Position numbers and translations under genes: made by a program. From positions 14,389,001 to 14,453,000 of the forward strand of contig OU612066.1 of assembly GCA_914767715.1 (NCBI GenBank): a DNA stretch of 64,000 bases. The letters run 5' to 3'. Below the pieces are notes generated by a model. That model made no database searches. It worked only from the letters and a program-made list of their open reading frames with translations, and was not told the origin of the DNA. This stretch comes from Membranipora membranacea (lineage: Eukaryota > Bryozoa > Gymnolaemata > Cheilostomatida > Membraniporidae). Below are positions 49,022 through 62,818 of the stretch, in pieces. Position 1 is the first letter of the stretch. Each line of letters opens with the position of its first letter.

Positions 49022-52000
49022 GGAACAAATCTTTCGCTACTTGTTTATGGTTTCGTTTAGTACTAAGTAAAAGATAAGTTAATATCTGAAGCGGAGAAAA
49101 GGAGATTAATTGAAATTTGAACTCTTTGCATAAGATCTGAACAGCTTTGCAGGCCTGGCAATATAGATGCGCAAGAGCTAAGTGTTGCATTGAAATGTTA
49201 AGTGAGGTAGAGAAAAGCCCAGTGCTTCCTATGAAATTATAACTCACCAATTGCGTTGTTATATTAGTCTTATTCTGTATCCTCTGAAAGTGATTCTGAT
49301 TTGCCTTGTGCTTGTTTTTCTTGACCTTCACCTTCTTCGTCTGTAAAATTGTAATTAGAGTTAATCTGAAGTTCAAATGTACAAATACTGTCGACTGCCA
49401 ACCAACACAGTAGTAACCTAAATTCAAACTCACAATACTTTCTCTCTAAATTGAATTTCCAACGACTAAGTTCTATAATGTGATGCTCTCAATCTTCCAT
49501 TCCATAACAGCCTTCTGTAAGGTCTAACACTTAATATTTCCCAGCTTTAATGTGACTGAGTGACATTAATATTTTTCACAAGAATTGTACAACTAACCTT
49601 GCCCTGGTCGATCTCCTGTTCGTACTCGTTGTACCAGCCATTTTGATAGTGAGACTTGAACTTTGCAGCATCTAGTTCTCTTGTTATCTCTGTCTTCTGT
49701 CCGCCCCATGTCTCAACTTTAATTATAGTAAGTGATAATAATAAAAAAGGGCACCACCAGAGAGCACAGACATATGACTAAGATTAAAACATTTTATTTG
49801 TAGAGCCTGGTAGAGTTAATTGAAGGTTATAAATTGGAGTTGTGCACTCTCTGAACAAGAACCTCAGAGAGCAGACAACTCCAATTTATAGTGTATTATT
49901 TGCTTTTAACCGATTTTTGGAAATATATTCCTACTCCATCCTTGCTTCTATACACCTCAGAAAATGCAAAAAATATCAAACAGAACACCCTGCGCCATCC
50001 TGACTAAGCTTGATATTCTACCTCATACACGATACATATTATATCACCAATATTAAAGGCATGGGTGATGCGTGAGGAAAGTAGATAGATGGGTTAACTT
50101 ACCACCAGGACCGAGCCCTTTGAGAGTAGAGTGGCGCTCCAATATGAAGCTGATATTGCTGTCCTTCCTACCATCCCAAGCTGAGACGGGTGTCTTCTTA
50201 TCCTCTCTCTGTAGTGCTACAGCATCAGAGTCTTCTATTGTAGCGTCCCACTGTTTGACTACAGCTGTCAACATCAAATTCGTATATATGTTATAAACAT
50301 GAGTGATTTCATTTAATAACAGAGCCAGTATTTAAAAAAATGACATGCTAGATTCCAGAATTATCTGATAGTACACAATTAGCCACCATGGGCTTTGATG
50401 TTTGTTAATGTATCAAGCTTTGTAGTGATTATTCACTCAACACAACCGATATCAGGCAACCAATATCAGGCAACCAATATCCAGGACCATTGAAATTGAT
50501 GAAGCCACAAAAAAGGAGCCCACTAATTCAAGAGCTCAAACTGTCCAGGGATTGCTGGTAGTAGCATTTCATTAGTGATTGATGACGATTTGCTACTTAG
50601 GTCACAGTTTGAACACTTCATCTACAGCTTCACATGACCACACCATGAAGTTCAGATCCTGTTTTTCTCAGATCTGGATAGCTACTCACGTTCACTGTAT
50701 CGCTTTTTTAGTTTCTTCAGTGTCTTCTCTCTCTTACTCAGTTTTGCCTCATCATCATGACTGTCTTCTGCAGTGCCATTCATCTCGATCATACTCTTAC
50801 TGAGCTCACCGTTCCCCATCTTCTTTTTCTTCTTTTGACTCACCTGTGCGCTCTTGTCAGCTTCTCCGTTATGCATGTCAGCCTCATCAATGTCGTTAAC
50901 TGTTTTGAGTTTCCTCTTTTTCTGTTTCTTACTCAAACCATTCTCGTGTCCATTCATGTGTGAGGTCTCCCCATTCACCGGAGCTGCTTGTGACACATCA
51001 GAGCTATTCTCAGATGCGTCAAGCTTATGTGACTCATCAGATGCGGCCACCACATCTCCATTAGAAATACTCTTCCTTTTCTTCTTCTTAGTCATATCCT
51101 TAGAACCAGAGTCATCGTTAGTAGGAGACGGTGTAGTTTCATTCACTCGCTGCACATTATCTCCATTCTTCAGTTTCTCCTTGTCCATCTTTTGGTCTGC
51201 CTCGTCCCTCTCCCTTTTACGTCTTTTTCTATTTCGTTTCTTTCTCGATTTGCTCTCGGATGACGGATTATCTGCGTTATTAGCATTCTGCGGTGTGAGC
51301 ACTGGGTTAGATGTAGGGTTGTTGGTACCTGATGGTTTGGTGGTTGAGCTGACTTTCCAATCAGAGGTTGAGTTAATACTGGATATACTCTCTGATTCTG
51401 AAGGATGGTGTGATCTTCCGTTAACAGGAGTCACCTGAACAGTAAATATACACAAAAGTGAAGCATTACTCATGTCTAAATCGATGCATATTGAAAACAT
51501 CAAGTAATAGGTAATATATATTTACTATGTCTCCGCCATTTTTTAAAAAATGTTTCCTGAGCTCAAGGTGGTGAAAAATATCCTACTCGTCATTTAGGGT
51601 AGATCTCTCTAGTTGCCACTGCTGTTGGGCATACAAATTGCTTACCTGCCAGTTCGGAGTGGTAGCTCTACACGAGTCAGGGCTGGTTTTTGGAGTCAAA
51701 TTCTCCTTCCTGCTTATTGGTGGTGACATCATGCTTCCTAGAGAGATCTAAAACACAAATAATTATGTGAAAACAAGAGAGCACACCTGGTGGTGATGGG
51801 GTTCAAACAATACCTAGCAGCAACATGATTTCACGTTTTGACATGCGGAATCACTCCGTTAGATGTCACATACCAATTATATTCAACTTCTTACCTGTTT
51901 GTTTTTCTTAGTCTGCTTTGGAGTTGGTACCGAGACTGTCTTTGTATTGACAGTGAGAGGTTTGGCAAAGTCAGCAGCAGTTCGACTTTTCTTAGATGGC

Positions 52001-55000
52001 GATGAGCCATTGAGCATGTTTTCAGTATCCATGAGCTTGTGTTTTTTCTTCTTCTGCGAGTTGCTCAGTATCCCATTTACAGGCTTGACGCCATTAGTTG
52101 GTGTGTCACTGGCCTGCTTAGCTGACTGATCATTGGATTGCAGTATCTTCTGAGGTGTATCAGCTTTACTAGGCACTGTGACAACAGGTTTAACTGTGGT
52201 ATCCTTTGACTTTTTGCTTGTAGCATCCTGATTCTGTATACTGGCTTTTGATACTTCTGCCCCATTGTTTTTATCCTGTTTGACAGCCTCATCTTTGTCC
52301 ACATCCAGTTTACCCCCAAGTTTAATGGTTGGAGGTTTATTGTCTGTTTTATGAGTAACTCCTTTTCTCTCAAACTCTGGTGAGCTATCTGATACACCAT
52401 TAGTCATTCCTGAGTCCTCACTGATCATATCGTTAAGCGTCGTTAGACTAACTCTCCTCGACTGACCTGGAGTGTGGATAGTGGTCGGCCGGGGAGTACT
52501 GGGTACACTTTTACTTCCTGATGATGTTGGTGTTTTGAGGATTGTTGGTCCTTTCTTTTGAAATGTGGCAGCTGAAAAAAAAAATTTAATTATAAAGCAT
52601 ACAACAAACATAGTAGAATAGCCATGTTTAACAAAAAACTTTTGCCACATTCTTCACAATGCAGTCTTTGGTTGATAAAGTAGTACATTGGTTCAGATTG
52701 GATTGGCAGATTGAATATACCTTTTAGCTTACCACTATCTCCATTGAGTAGCAGGCCAGGAGCTGGCTGTTGTGTGTTGCCTGTAGGTTTCTGTGTTTGG
52801 TTGGTGTGTTTATTACTAGCTGTCATAGAGGGAGACTTTGGTATCGATGTCTGAGAAACACCAGGATCCTGTGTGTAGAATAGAATGTATGCTTCTGACC
52901 TGAGTACACTATTTAGTCCAGTCTGTGACACCTGAAATCATTATAAAATTGAAAAATTAAGTCAAGGTTAACATGTTTGATTATTTACTTGGACCTGACT
53001 ACAACTTCGAGTCTCTGAATTGGACAATGCAATATTCCCGAATTGTCAAATAGAGAAAGTTGTGAAGAGCTCTGTAAAGCCAATATTGAATTATTAAGAT
53101 GATAATCCAACATGTTAAATACTCATCTCAGGGCTAAAACCTTATCACGGTCTCATTGTGTGGTTAGAGAGTATATCATCTACACATTGTACCTTACTGC
53201 TCATGTATGTTATCTATCAGTTATAAAGCTATGTAAGCGTGTCAACAACTAAATTCATACCTAACTGAGCTTGATAATAACTATATATAGTTGATATTGA
53301 TAGTTATAACTGAACATGTATCCAACAATGCAATGGTGGCCGGTGATAACTTTTAAGCACAAAGATATAAATACACGCTTTATGCTTCTTATTTATGACT
53401 ATATTATCCGCATCAATACGCATCAATACGAAGTAATGTGGTATCTATTATTAGGTTCCAGTGGTTTTGTTTTTAATTTCCCACATCTATAAAGGATTGT
53501 CACACCAAAACCTCAGCTTCAACTCTGGCTTCATGACACGCAATATGATAACAAAGAACTTACGTGTGAATCATTCATGCAGTACCAGGTTTGATTGGGA
53601 GCTTTAATATAGCAGTAATAATGTCCTGAGTTACAGCTGTGTCCTGCATGTACTAACACTGCGTGTAGGTGATATGTAACAGGCTCTCCCTAACAATCAA
53701 AACAAGCATAGACAACATGATAAAATTATAGAATCAGGAGATGGTACACAGCTCCATACAATCAAATAAAGATAATTCCTACCCCTACCAATAAGGCATA
53801 GTGCACATGGCACTTGGAATAGTATATATTTGCATGCATACATGCATGAACTTATGCCGTAAATTTGACAAAAAATAATGAAATCGGTCATAATGTTGCA
53901 TGCGGTTGTCATGTTGTTATCAGTTTCACATTTGCACCAATGCTAAAACTGCCACTGTAAGCCTGACTATCAATAAGTAAGGCTATATCCTAAGAAAATA
54001 CTTATTCAGGATGAAAGCAGAGTTATGCAGAAAAGTATGTTTACAATCACCATACCTGTCTTTGAGACATGTACTGTCTGATGTTTAGTTTCTGAGAGAA
54101 TTCTATATGGCGGCTGACTTTACCACCCATCATCCTGTGATAGTCGAACCTCTTGAGATGTACAGTGAGCACACGAGGTGCTCTGTGTATGGTAAACTGC
54201 TTCAGTGCTCGCACTTTCTTCTTACATCTAAACAAAATAATATGAAAAATTGATTTCATGATATATCTATAAATCCGTCAAAATAACTTATGATATATCC
54301 ACATGCCCGAATGGTTCAATGCTGCCGGCTTCATCTCATTAATAACTATGGTCTAATCTGAGAATTCTATGCACAAGCTGCACTGGCTTTATTGGTCGGT
54401 ATCGCTATTTCGATTATCTATACATCAAATATTCTGGGGCAGTCACTATCAATATAGTTTTTTCAAAGAGGCTTTAATCTCTGACAAGCTATCCTTATGT
54501 CATATGATACAAAATAAATGACACAGCTAACTTGAACGCATCAAAGGTAGCAAACCCGCTCATGAAGCTCAGGACAGGATAGAGACTATACTGTACAGAA
54601 CTGTACAAACACACACCTTGCGCACTTGTAGGCATTCTCTATATCCAGAGTTTCAGGTTGTACAAACTTCTGTAGAGCTTTCTCCACACTGTTAGTACCC
54701 TGTAATGTGTGATCATGTGTTCAATAGTAAAACAGTCTATTGCACCATGTCGTACAATAACCTCAGATGATTGGCAGATTCACTGATTTATATATATATG
54801 GATGAGAGAGAAAAACTTGACCCTGCTCCGGTAATATATGGCTATATTAACTATAGTATAGTGTATGTTCATAGGATTGGCTTCAATCTCTTTGATCGAC
54901 CAGTTGTAAAACATTATATCGATGAATCATGAATTCATGATTTCGTATAGTTACTGCCATTACTGTGAACTAGAACAGCAGTCGTGGCGCTAAGCCCATG

Positions 55001-58000
55001 AGTTTTTCTTTAGTTTGCTTTAGTGTCATGGGCCAGTCTTCAATTGCGCCTACCTTGAGATCGACGCTGATATCCAGTAAAGGGTCGTAAGTATTAGATG
55101 TTGTCTTACACTGCAGACATCTAACCTGACTTCTGAGATAACCTCCAAATACCTGATGTACGAATGTGGTCTCCTTACTCAGCTTCTCTAGACTACAGAA
55201 AAACAAGGGAAGCAACTTCACTCATACAATCACAAACACCTTAGAGTAAGTGCCTGGATACACGCATACAAAACTCTCATCTACTCTAGAGGAGTAAGGT
55301 TTTTCGAATTTAACCGAGACTTGAAATGGTGAAAGGTGGTGCTAGCTAACATTTATGCCTCTCATTATTTTATAGACTTCAACCTTGACTAGTGAAAATT
55401 GGGGCTAGCAAACATTAGGCCCCCCCAAAACTAGCTAAACAAAACTGATATTTACACATTGAGCGTAATAGCCAAGTGGGAGACAAGTTGACCTTGTCAT
55501 AAGGCTGCTGTCTTGTTGTTTATTTTGAAATCAAAGATCAGGCATGTGTAATAATACAAGGAGGAGTATGTACACATTTTACAACGTGGAAAACTAAACA
55601 CAGCTGTTATGTCAATGCTTCAGGTAAGCTTTGTTTTAGTTCTTAATCTGAAATTGTGTATACGCAATTCAACTGGCCAGACCTGGTGTCAGGTATCAAA
55701 AATTCCATTATTCGATTACTTTGTAAAGAGGTAAATGGACAGCAAAAACTGGCACTAGCCATGGAGAAAAAAAAAAAAAGTTGCCATTCCAGTACACATA
55801 CCATAGACTCGACCTCTATCGATATGCACTATATAACAATTTTTGGGAAACCCTTTATTAAAAGTTAATATAGGCACTCATGTCACATGACTGAGACGGA
55901 TGGTAACTTATAACTTTGTGGGATAAGGCCAAGGTATTTGTAACTTGTCTGAAGCCTATCAAGTTTTGTTTGCTTTCATATTCATGCCGAATTTGAATGC
56001 TGGTCCCAATAGTCAAGCAGTTAAAACTCCAGTACCACTGTTTATATAATGCTTTGGCACTTTATATGTGTATGATTCAGGTATATAAATCGGGAATAGA
56101 TTAGTTTTCCAGACTTGACAGTCTGAAGCATAAAAATTTGCATAGATAAAACCATCCAGGGCACAAGGTATTTAAAAGTCGCTTTTCCATATTTTTATTG
56201 ATACATCACTCAATATCAGCTGAGATCTAAAATTCAACTCAGTAAAAAGGCATGACATCTAAAAGTAGTAAGATAATTTTTGATTCCTATGCTTTACAAT
56301 GAATAGATGTAATCTGATTTGCACACAGTACAATTGTACCTGAAGGCTTAAATATAACCTACATAAATGAGGGTACAAAGACCAAGTGTGTGTGCTTGCA
56401 TACAAAACAATTTTGGGACCAATTTGCTTTGCCACAAGTTAGTTTTAACATTGCCTTGATATTACAGGGCAAATACCAGGCTACTGTAAGTTATACACGT
56501 AAGGACTTGACTCTGTGCAACCATTATATTATATAAATGGTGAAATTATGATCAATCAATGTCACAGCTTATTCTTGCCATAGGCATAGAGGGTGTGGAT
56601 AAAAATGCACACCCTATGGGAGGAGTCAAAGCTAGAGTTAGTTCTAGCAAGATTGGGGGTGACTTGATCTTTGCTACCACTAATTTTCAGATGAGAGTTG
56701 AAAATATAATGAGGTTAAGTGAATTTTAGCAAGCTATACATTTCATTTATCCATGTGCAAAAAGGCCAACTTTTCCTCTTCCTCCCCTCAAGCATTTTGA
56801 CACTATAAAAGTGGCACTAAAAGCCCTACCTGGAGTTCTGACCAGAGAGACAGGATTTCTGCATACCATCGACCACATATCTGAGGAATTCATGGGCATC
56901 CTCCTGTCTGCCCCATCTCATATGCTTGGCTATGGCTGTAAAAGAAAGAACAGAATATCACTACCATAACCATTGCTATGTTCTTCAGTTTCCGACTTTA
57001 ATTGTACTATTATGATATGATATGTACTATATATATTACAATTTCATACCCTGATAAAAACCTATTAAATACATGGGTGATGCTTTGGTAACAAGCTGGT
57101 TGCTATTTCATGGCTTTGTATTTATAAGAACAGTGATTATAAGCTGTCCCATTAACTATTATAGGATAATTGAATGTTGGAAGCAAGAGGAAATAGTTTG
57201 ACATAATTATATGTAATGTATACCCTATACACAAAGAGCGGGCCACAGCTGGGTGCTAGCGTATTTAGTGGTAGCCAATTCAAAAACAAGGAGTTTAATT
57301 AGTTAAATCATATTTTTGCATTTATGCTATGGTGAAAGATAACCTAGCCAAATTAAAATTAGCCAATCAACTTGTTGAGATCAAATGAGTGCAATATTTT
57401 GCAAAGTTTAATGTGTGTGGGGTACCCCCATACCCCATATTACACATATCTATCATAACATCAAAGTGGTTTTGGCCAAAAAGCCTTAATAGAGTATCTT
57501 TGATATTGTTACCTACATTTAAGCTTCTGAAGCACTCCCATAGGTTTGACAGCACCACCAGACTGACTGAGACACTTAGTAACATGAGCTTGTAGCTCAC
57601 ATAGTACACAGAATCCCCCGCAACGGCCTACAATAAGAAGATGCGCATGGTAATCTTTGAGTGGAAACAAATTCAAACTACGCAACTAATTTCAATTTTA
57701 CATATTTTTTTTTCTTTTTACACTAGGTATGTATCGACCACTCTATCGGACGGACGGATGTCATATGTGGGGTAGTGGCCATAGGCCTATATATGAGTGG
57801 TAAGGGCTTATGTGGTCATGATGAGGTTTGAGAAACCATTCAGGTATATATTTCACCATGGAAGCAAATCACATACCAAATTTTGACAATTACAAAGTGG
57901 ATAACCATAAATATTAAAACAATAATATTCTTATGGTTATTACTAATCCCCATCAACACACGTATTTAGTAGGCCTACAAGATTGGAAGGGATCAGCTGA

Positions 58001-59133
58001 AGCCAAGATAATATCTGGGAGTAGCTAACAATGAGGTCCAATAGACACGGAATGCTTGGAAAAAATGTTGATTTACAATCATCAATTTATAAACTGAAGA
58101 TTAATAACCAATTCGATAATTGTTCATGAAAATTTGAACACAGTGAAGGGACTCTACACGACCCTGGATGTCCTGTCAACGACAAATGGCCTTTGCCGAG
58201 TTCATCGAGTACACTAAAAGCAATCAGCAAGGTGGATATATGCTACATGTTGTGCATGGAGCAGAGTATTTCCTGTGGTACTAGTGCATTTGTATCAACC
58301 ATAATATTAAGCATTTATACCCAAGGCTATGCTACCTCATTCTTTTCTCAAAAGGGTACGTGCACCAGCAACCAATCCAAGATCCATATTGATACAAACT
58401 CTATATCACTTACATGCAGATTTATGTTGTCCGCTGAGTAGATGATTAGCTAGTGGAGCAGTATAAGTGAGACACTGCATCACTGAGTTTAGGAAGCATG
58501 TATTACCGAGGTTAGCTAGACCCGCCCCGACTCTGCGTGGTGCCTCCCACTGTAACCTTAGTCTATCAGGAGAGCATAGAACCACTCTGGGCTTCGGAAT
58601 ACCGTCATCCTTCTGTGCTGGCTTACCTGGTGTGGTCCCATTTGTCAATACTGTAAACATGAAATATTTATCAACATTATCTACAACCTTACAGGTGTGT
58701 TAGTTCTCTTTTGCCTAACAAGTGCTGCTCTAACACATAGTGCATACCCTATGATTTTAACGCAAGCTAAGCTTGCTTAGAGCAAACAGCATCGAAGTGA
58801 GATTTCCTCTTTTAGTTGCTAAGTTTGGTATCAGAACATCATAAAATAACCTGCATTAGAGGAGCACCCACCTTGTGGATGATTGATGCCATTGGTCTGA
58901 GATCTATTGAGGCAAATGTATTTATTCTTGAGACCCTCTAGCATGCTATTTGCATCCCTTTCAGCTTTGACAAACTTGATCTCGGATTTTTCTAGCAGTG
59001 ATCGTTTAGCCGAAGAAGTGACAGTCTGGTCCACATGTTTACCACCAGCGCCATTGTGTGATTTACTGGAATTTGACAGTGATTTCTTCAGACTCTCTGT
59101 GATACAGGCTGAGAAGTGAGTAGGCACCGGCAT
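49017..59133 (-). CDS. USP36: USP36/USP42-type ubiquitin-specific protease, 15-16 exons, about 1,133 aa
   Basis: Cysteine protease that removes ubiquitin; USP36 is nucleolar and acts in ribosome biogenesis. Exons (coding order): 59133-58872, 58650-58414, 57627-57517, 56935-56830, 55192-55054, 54699-54617, 54227-54056, 53689-53564, 52931-52733, 52571-51895, 51747-51646, 51434-50690, 50264-50103, 49716-49598, 49340-49248, 49085-49017. All are GT-AG in frame. Seen: the Cys box [13 protein letters not shown] with C139; [21 protein letters not shown] and YKCARC for zinc; the His box SGHYYCYIK with H393; WYCMNDS with D410. The domain ends near ILFYTQ (about residue 433). A long Ser/Thr/Lys-rich disordered region with many KKKK/RKKR runs follows, fitting nucleolar targeting. 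The tail ([15 protein letters not shown]) matches the USP36 C-terminus. Without the last intron the protein is 1,187 aa. Confidence 0.93.
49828..49890. repeat. inverted repeat, arms about 27 bp
   Basis: TATAAATTGGAGTTGTGCAC and CTCTCTGA on the left mirror TCAGAGAGCAGACAACTCCA and ATTTATA on the right. In a USP36 intron. Confidence 0.6.
50531..50615. mobile_element. fold-back element, GCATTTCATTA family, second copy
   Basis: Left end TCAAACTGTCCAGGGATTGC followed by TGGTAGTAGCATTTCATTA; the right end ACAGTTTGA is inverted. In a USP36 intron. Confidence 0.5.
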
Positions 59134-60277
59134 TGTGACTATCAGACTAGGCCTACTGTTGTGTTACCATCAGCATCCAATAGGCCTCTTTCCGCTGACT
59201 GAGGCTTCTCTACAAAGGTTCAATGTTGCTTATTATAACAATAATTGCAACTATTCTAACAGTAGGGAGTACTCAGTGGAGTGAAGAAAGCAGAGAGAGT
59301 AATTCTCTCTGCTTTCTGCTGTTGAATCGATCGATTCCTTGGCCTGCACTGCATATATAGATAATAATTCCTACATATATATAGGCCTATCTACTACCTA
59401 CATGATCACTTAACAGCGTACATTGGTCCATCTTGTTCTCCTTTCCCATGTTTCGAGGAAGACAGGGCATAGACTTGTTCATCCATGTAGTCACTGACTG
59501 AGCTTGCTTACTTAACTGTGTGAGTCACTGACTTGACTAGTGAAGTGACTGACTCATGACTGTCTGTGTGTGTGAGACTTTTGGACTACCTCATTCTTCA
59601 AGTCAATTAACTTTCACAATACCTAATACTAACTAAGAACTCTATGATTTGAAAAAAAGATATTAATGGGTAGGTATTATATGTCTTACTTATAGCTTGT
59701 AGTACCAAGTAGTAGTGTGTAGAGGTAGGTAGTAGAGTAGTACTAGTAGTAAGTAAAGTAAGTTTTTCTCTCAAAAATGTTTACAAACCTTGAAGATCAA
59801 CACCAGCAAGAAGACTTGTAGTCAACACAAATATGTGAGCTTCCCTTGTTTATGAGTCATTAGGCTGCCCAGCAATACCCATGTACTAAAATCAGAGTGA
59901 CAAGAGGCAAATGTAGAGATGGTGGTAAGTCTGAAAAATCACCAGAGGATTTCTACTGATTTTAGGAGCACATGTGCCTGGGCATGAATGTAAATAAACA
60001 AGGGAGCTAACTCACATCCGGTATATGGCTTGAATTCTTACTATGTTTTACTTGCCGAAAGAAGATTATCTCCCGTGTTAATTAGAGAGAACAACTCCTG
60101 ATTATTTTGATAGTTTCTTTTTTTCCCTGTCAAAATTGAGGTTTCACTTCTTTTTATCTATGTGCGACAATGATTAGGATTATGGGGACACAATTGCCTA
60201 AGTTTAACGTCTGTTTCAGCTTTCCATTTACTCGAAATGCTGTATGGGAATTCGATAGCAATCAAGGTAAGTCCTAG
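59134..60277. other. upstream region of USP36
   Basis: Should contain the USP36 promoter. I see the perfect hairpin at 59285-59317 and direct repeats of TGACTGA/GTCACTGACT at about 59490-59560, but no TATA box I would trust. Confidence 0.4.
59285..59317. repeat. perfect 14-bp inverted repeat upstream of USP36
   Basis: AGAAAGCAGAGAGA, loop GTAAT, TCTCTCTGCTTTCT. About 150 bp upstream of the USP36 start codon, so it could lie in the 5' UTR or promoter. No function can be assigned. Confidence 0.65.
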
Positions 60278-60371
60278 CCACATGTCTACTCCAAAACCTG
60301 GGATTTTGGCAACGTTTGACTGCCCACTCAAGGGGGGCTGTCCAAGTCCAGATTTTGGAGTAGACCTGTGG
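60278..60371. repeat. inverted repeat, arms about 25 bp, next to the LINE
   Basis: CCACATGTCTACTCCAAAAC on the left mirrors GATTTTGGAGTAGACCTGTGG on the right, with a spacer of about 45 bp. Confidence 0.6.
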
Positions 60372-60429
60372 TCCTAGCCCTAGAGAATGATTGCGTCTCC
60401 TATGTAAGAGTTGCAATCTTCATATCGAG

Positions 60430-62100
60430 GGTGTGATGCGACCTTATGACCAGAATGCATTTTTGATATGTATGTATGTCATTGTATTCATCTCATTCAC
60501 TGAGAAATAAAATGCTTGTGTAATGTGCTCTGGGTAAAAACATATTGCACCAAAAATAATAAATAAATATAATAAAAGACACACAATCTATTTAGTTATC
60601 TAGTAAAGAGTATACTATTCAAAAGTCTGACACTTTCCGCCCTGAAACAATTGGCACGGAGTGAACTCTGTGTCTTATGGCAGTGTAACGACCTGATGGA
60701 AGTTGGTCAAGTATCAGTACAGGCTTGCTGGAGGTGGCAACCATTTGAAGACTTTTAGTCTTGAGTTTACTAATGTAAAGTTCTTTGAGGGGCGTAAAGC
60801 TTAGGTCACCTCAGAAATATTCAGCAGATTTTATGACAGACCTAACTTTTCTCTTTGAATCAGCTGACATGTGTTGGTATAAGACCACAAGACTTATAGC
60901 AGGTGTTAATCAGTTTCTCGTTAACTCCTAGATGATAGAGTTTCGATATGATATGGAGTCTTTGTCGAGCCTTCTTGGTGGTTTTGACAGTATTAGCTGA
61001 GAAGTCAAGTTTCTTGGTGACTATGGTCCCGAGGTAGGTGAACTGATCTACTTGTTCAATCTTGCTGTTGTTAATTACGAGTGCTGGCTGCGTAGGGTCA
61101 TCTCGGGAGTTGCACATGATTAGCTCTTTAGTCTTTTTGGCGTTCAGGATGAGGTCATTATCAGCACACCATTGGCTGACGGAGTCTGCAGCAGATTAAA
61201 GATCGGAGGTAGCATTAGCAGAGAGGAGCTCCATAATAACAGTATCATCGGCATACTTAACCAGTCTGATGTTTTCACTAGTTTTCGGCATGTCAACAAC
61301 ATACAGAGAGAAGAGGAGAGGACTGATCACGCAGCCTTGAGGGCTGCCAGTCGATGTACATATTGATGCTGAGATGTTTAGAGTCGTTTGAACACGCTGT
61401 TTAGGGTTGGAAAATCGAATACCCAATTAGTGATGTTTGGATGAATGTCTTAGGTTTGGAGTTTTCTTATCATGGTAGCCGGGTTTATTGTGTTAAATGC
61501 GCTGGAGAAGTCTATAAAGAGCGCTCTCACACTATTCTTAGCATTTCTGTCTAGGTGTTCGGTAACAGTGTCTAATAGAGATATCAACGCATCTTCAGTG
61601 GATTTGTTAGGCTGATATGCGAACTGAGTGGGATCGTTAAGATAAGGGGCTAAGCGTTTCATTACTAGTTGCTCAAGACACTTCCCAACTACAGAAGTTA
61701 ACGCTATTGGACGAAAGTCTTTTGGTTTAACAGCACCTGCACATTTTGGTATGGGTTTGATCATCGCCGTCTGCCATATCTGAGGCATAGTACCCTGCTG
61801 GATTGATCTATTGAATATGGTGGTCAACGGCTCAGCTAGGACCGGTGCAGCCGACTTCAGCAGTCGACCAGTGATAGTATCAGGTCCCGGACTCTTGTTG
61901 ACTTTCACACCACGCAGGGTTGCGTACACTTCTTCAAAAGAAAACTCATCAAAAGGCATATCAAGTGGTGGCAAAACAGGCATATCATAGGATTTATCAA
62001 ATCTATTGAAAAAAGAATTCATAGTATCAGCATTTAGAGAGCACCCAGGCACTTTATTATATGTACGGAAAGGAATTATTAAACCATTTACTGTTGTAAC
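60430..62100 (-). mobile_element. 5'-truncated, decayed non-LTR (LINE) retrotransposon, reverse transcriptase region
   Basis: The minus strand from about 62,090 reads as a reverse transcriptase: KSPGPDTITGRLLKSAA, PKDFRPIALTSVVGKCLE, FAYQPNKSTEDAL, ALFIDFSSAFNTI (down to about 61450), then GSPQGCVISPLLFSLY and the catalytic KYADDTVI (61196-61426), then FTYLGTIVTKKLDFS (about 61020). Remnants such as LPSGRYTAIRHRV continue to about 60620. It is broken by in-frame TAA codons near 61447-61449 and 61196-61198 and a frame change near 61410-61430, plus further lesions downstream. There is no endonuclease domain, so the copy is 5'-truncated. An AT-rich tail follows at about 60550-60580. It resembles CR1/L2/jockey-group elements; the clade is not certain. 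It cannot be active. Confidence 0.88.
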
Positions 62101-62583
62101 TTCATGTCACATCCACACTTGCTGAATAAAGTACCATACAATGTTTTGTAGCTGCCTGATGACTGATGTAATTCGCACAACTTTTGAGCGGGTGGTATTT
62201 TACTCACTAAGTTATAAGAGCCTTATACCTAGAGTGATATAAAGTTTCAAGGTTCGCAACAATGATAGTAGTTAGTGAAAATATTACTGCTATGACGAGG
62301 AAGACCTGCCATGTTTTTCTTTTCAAGTTGCTTGCTTTATGATCAAACTATTTATCTGCTCAGTAAACAATTTGAGATCTAATATTTGTTCATTGAAACA
62401 ACAATAGTAGTGCAAGGATTCGAGATCAGTGACAGCAAGTCTTTTTTTGCCTCAAAAATCTTGCTCGTTCTAATTGAAAGATTACCCTGGTAGTTTCAGA
62501 AACATGCAATGTTAGATTTCAACTGACTCAATAAGGTACCCCTACAACAAGTTACCATTGAAAGCTAGATAAAGGCTTACACC

Positions 62584-62818
62584 GCAGGACCGTAGTTAAG
62601 GAAGAATCTTAGGGGAGGCGCAAAAACTATGAGGGTGTGAGGCGACCCCCTCCTGTGAGAGCCTCCAAATCGTTTTAATAATATAATTAAATAGCAAATG
62701 GAAGTCCGAAATGAGCTGATTCTGACATGCAATATTGAATTATAGCATTTTTAAGCCACTCTGTTGAGCATTCTAGGGGAGGCAGAGCGCCCCTGCCTCC
62801 CCTAGAACTACGGCCCTA
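62584..62818 (-). mobile_element. short non-autonomous DNA transposon with hAT-like ends, copy 2
   Basis: Same family as 27764-27992, inverted. The hairpin TTCTAGGGGAGGCAG is now at the right edge, followed by the same GAGTGGC(T)TAAAAA segment read on the minus strand. TACACCG appears on both sides of the element, a likely target duplication of 7-8 bp. Confidence 0.68.

Noticed and set aside
50854-51438. 194-codon open frame on the plus strand rich in Ser, Leu and Phe
   Set aside because: It is the antisense of the Lys/Ser-rich USP36 exon 51434-50690; codons for Lys and Glu read backwards as Phe/Leu/Ser.
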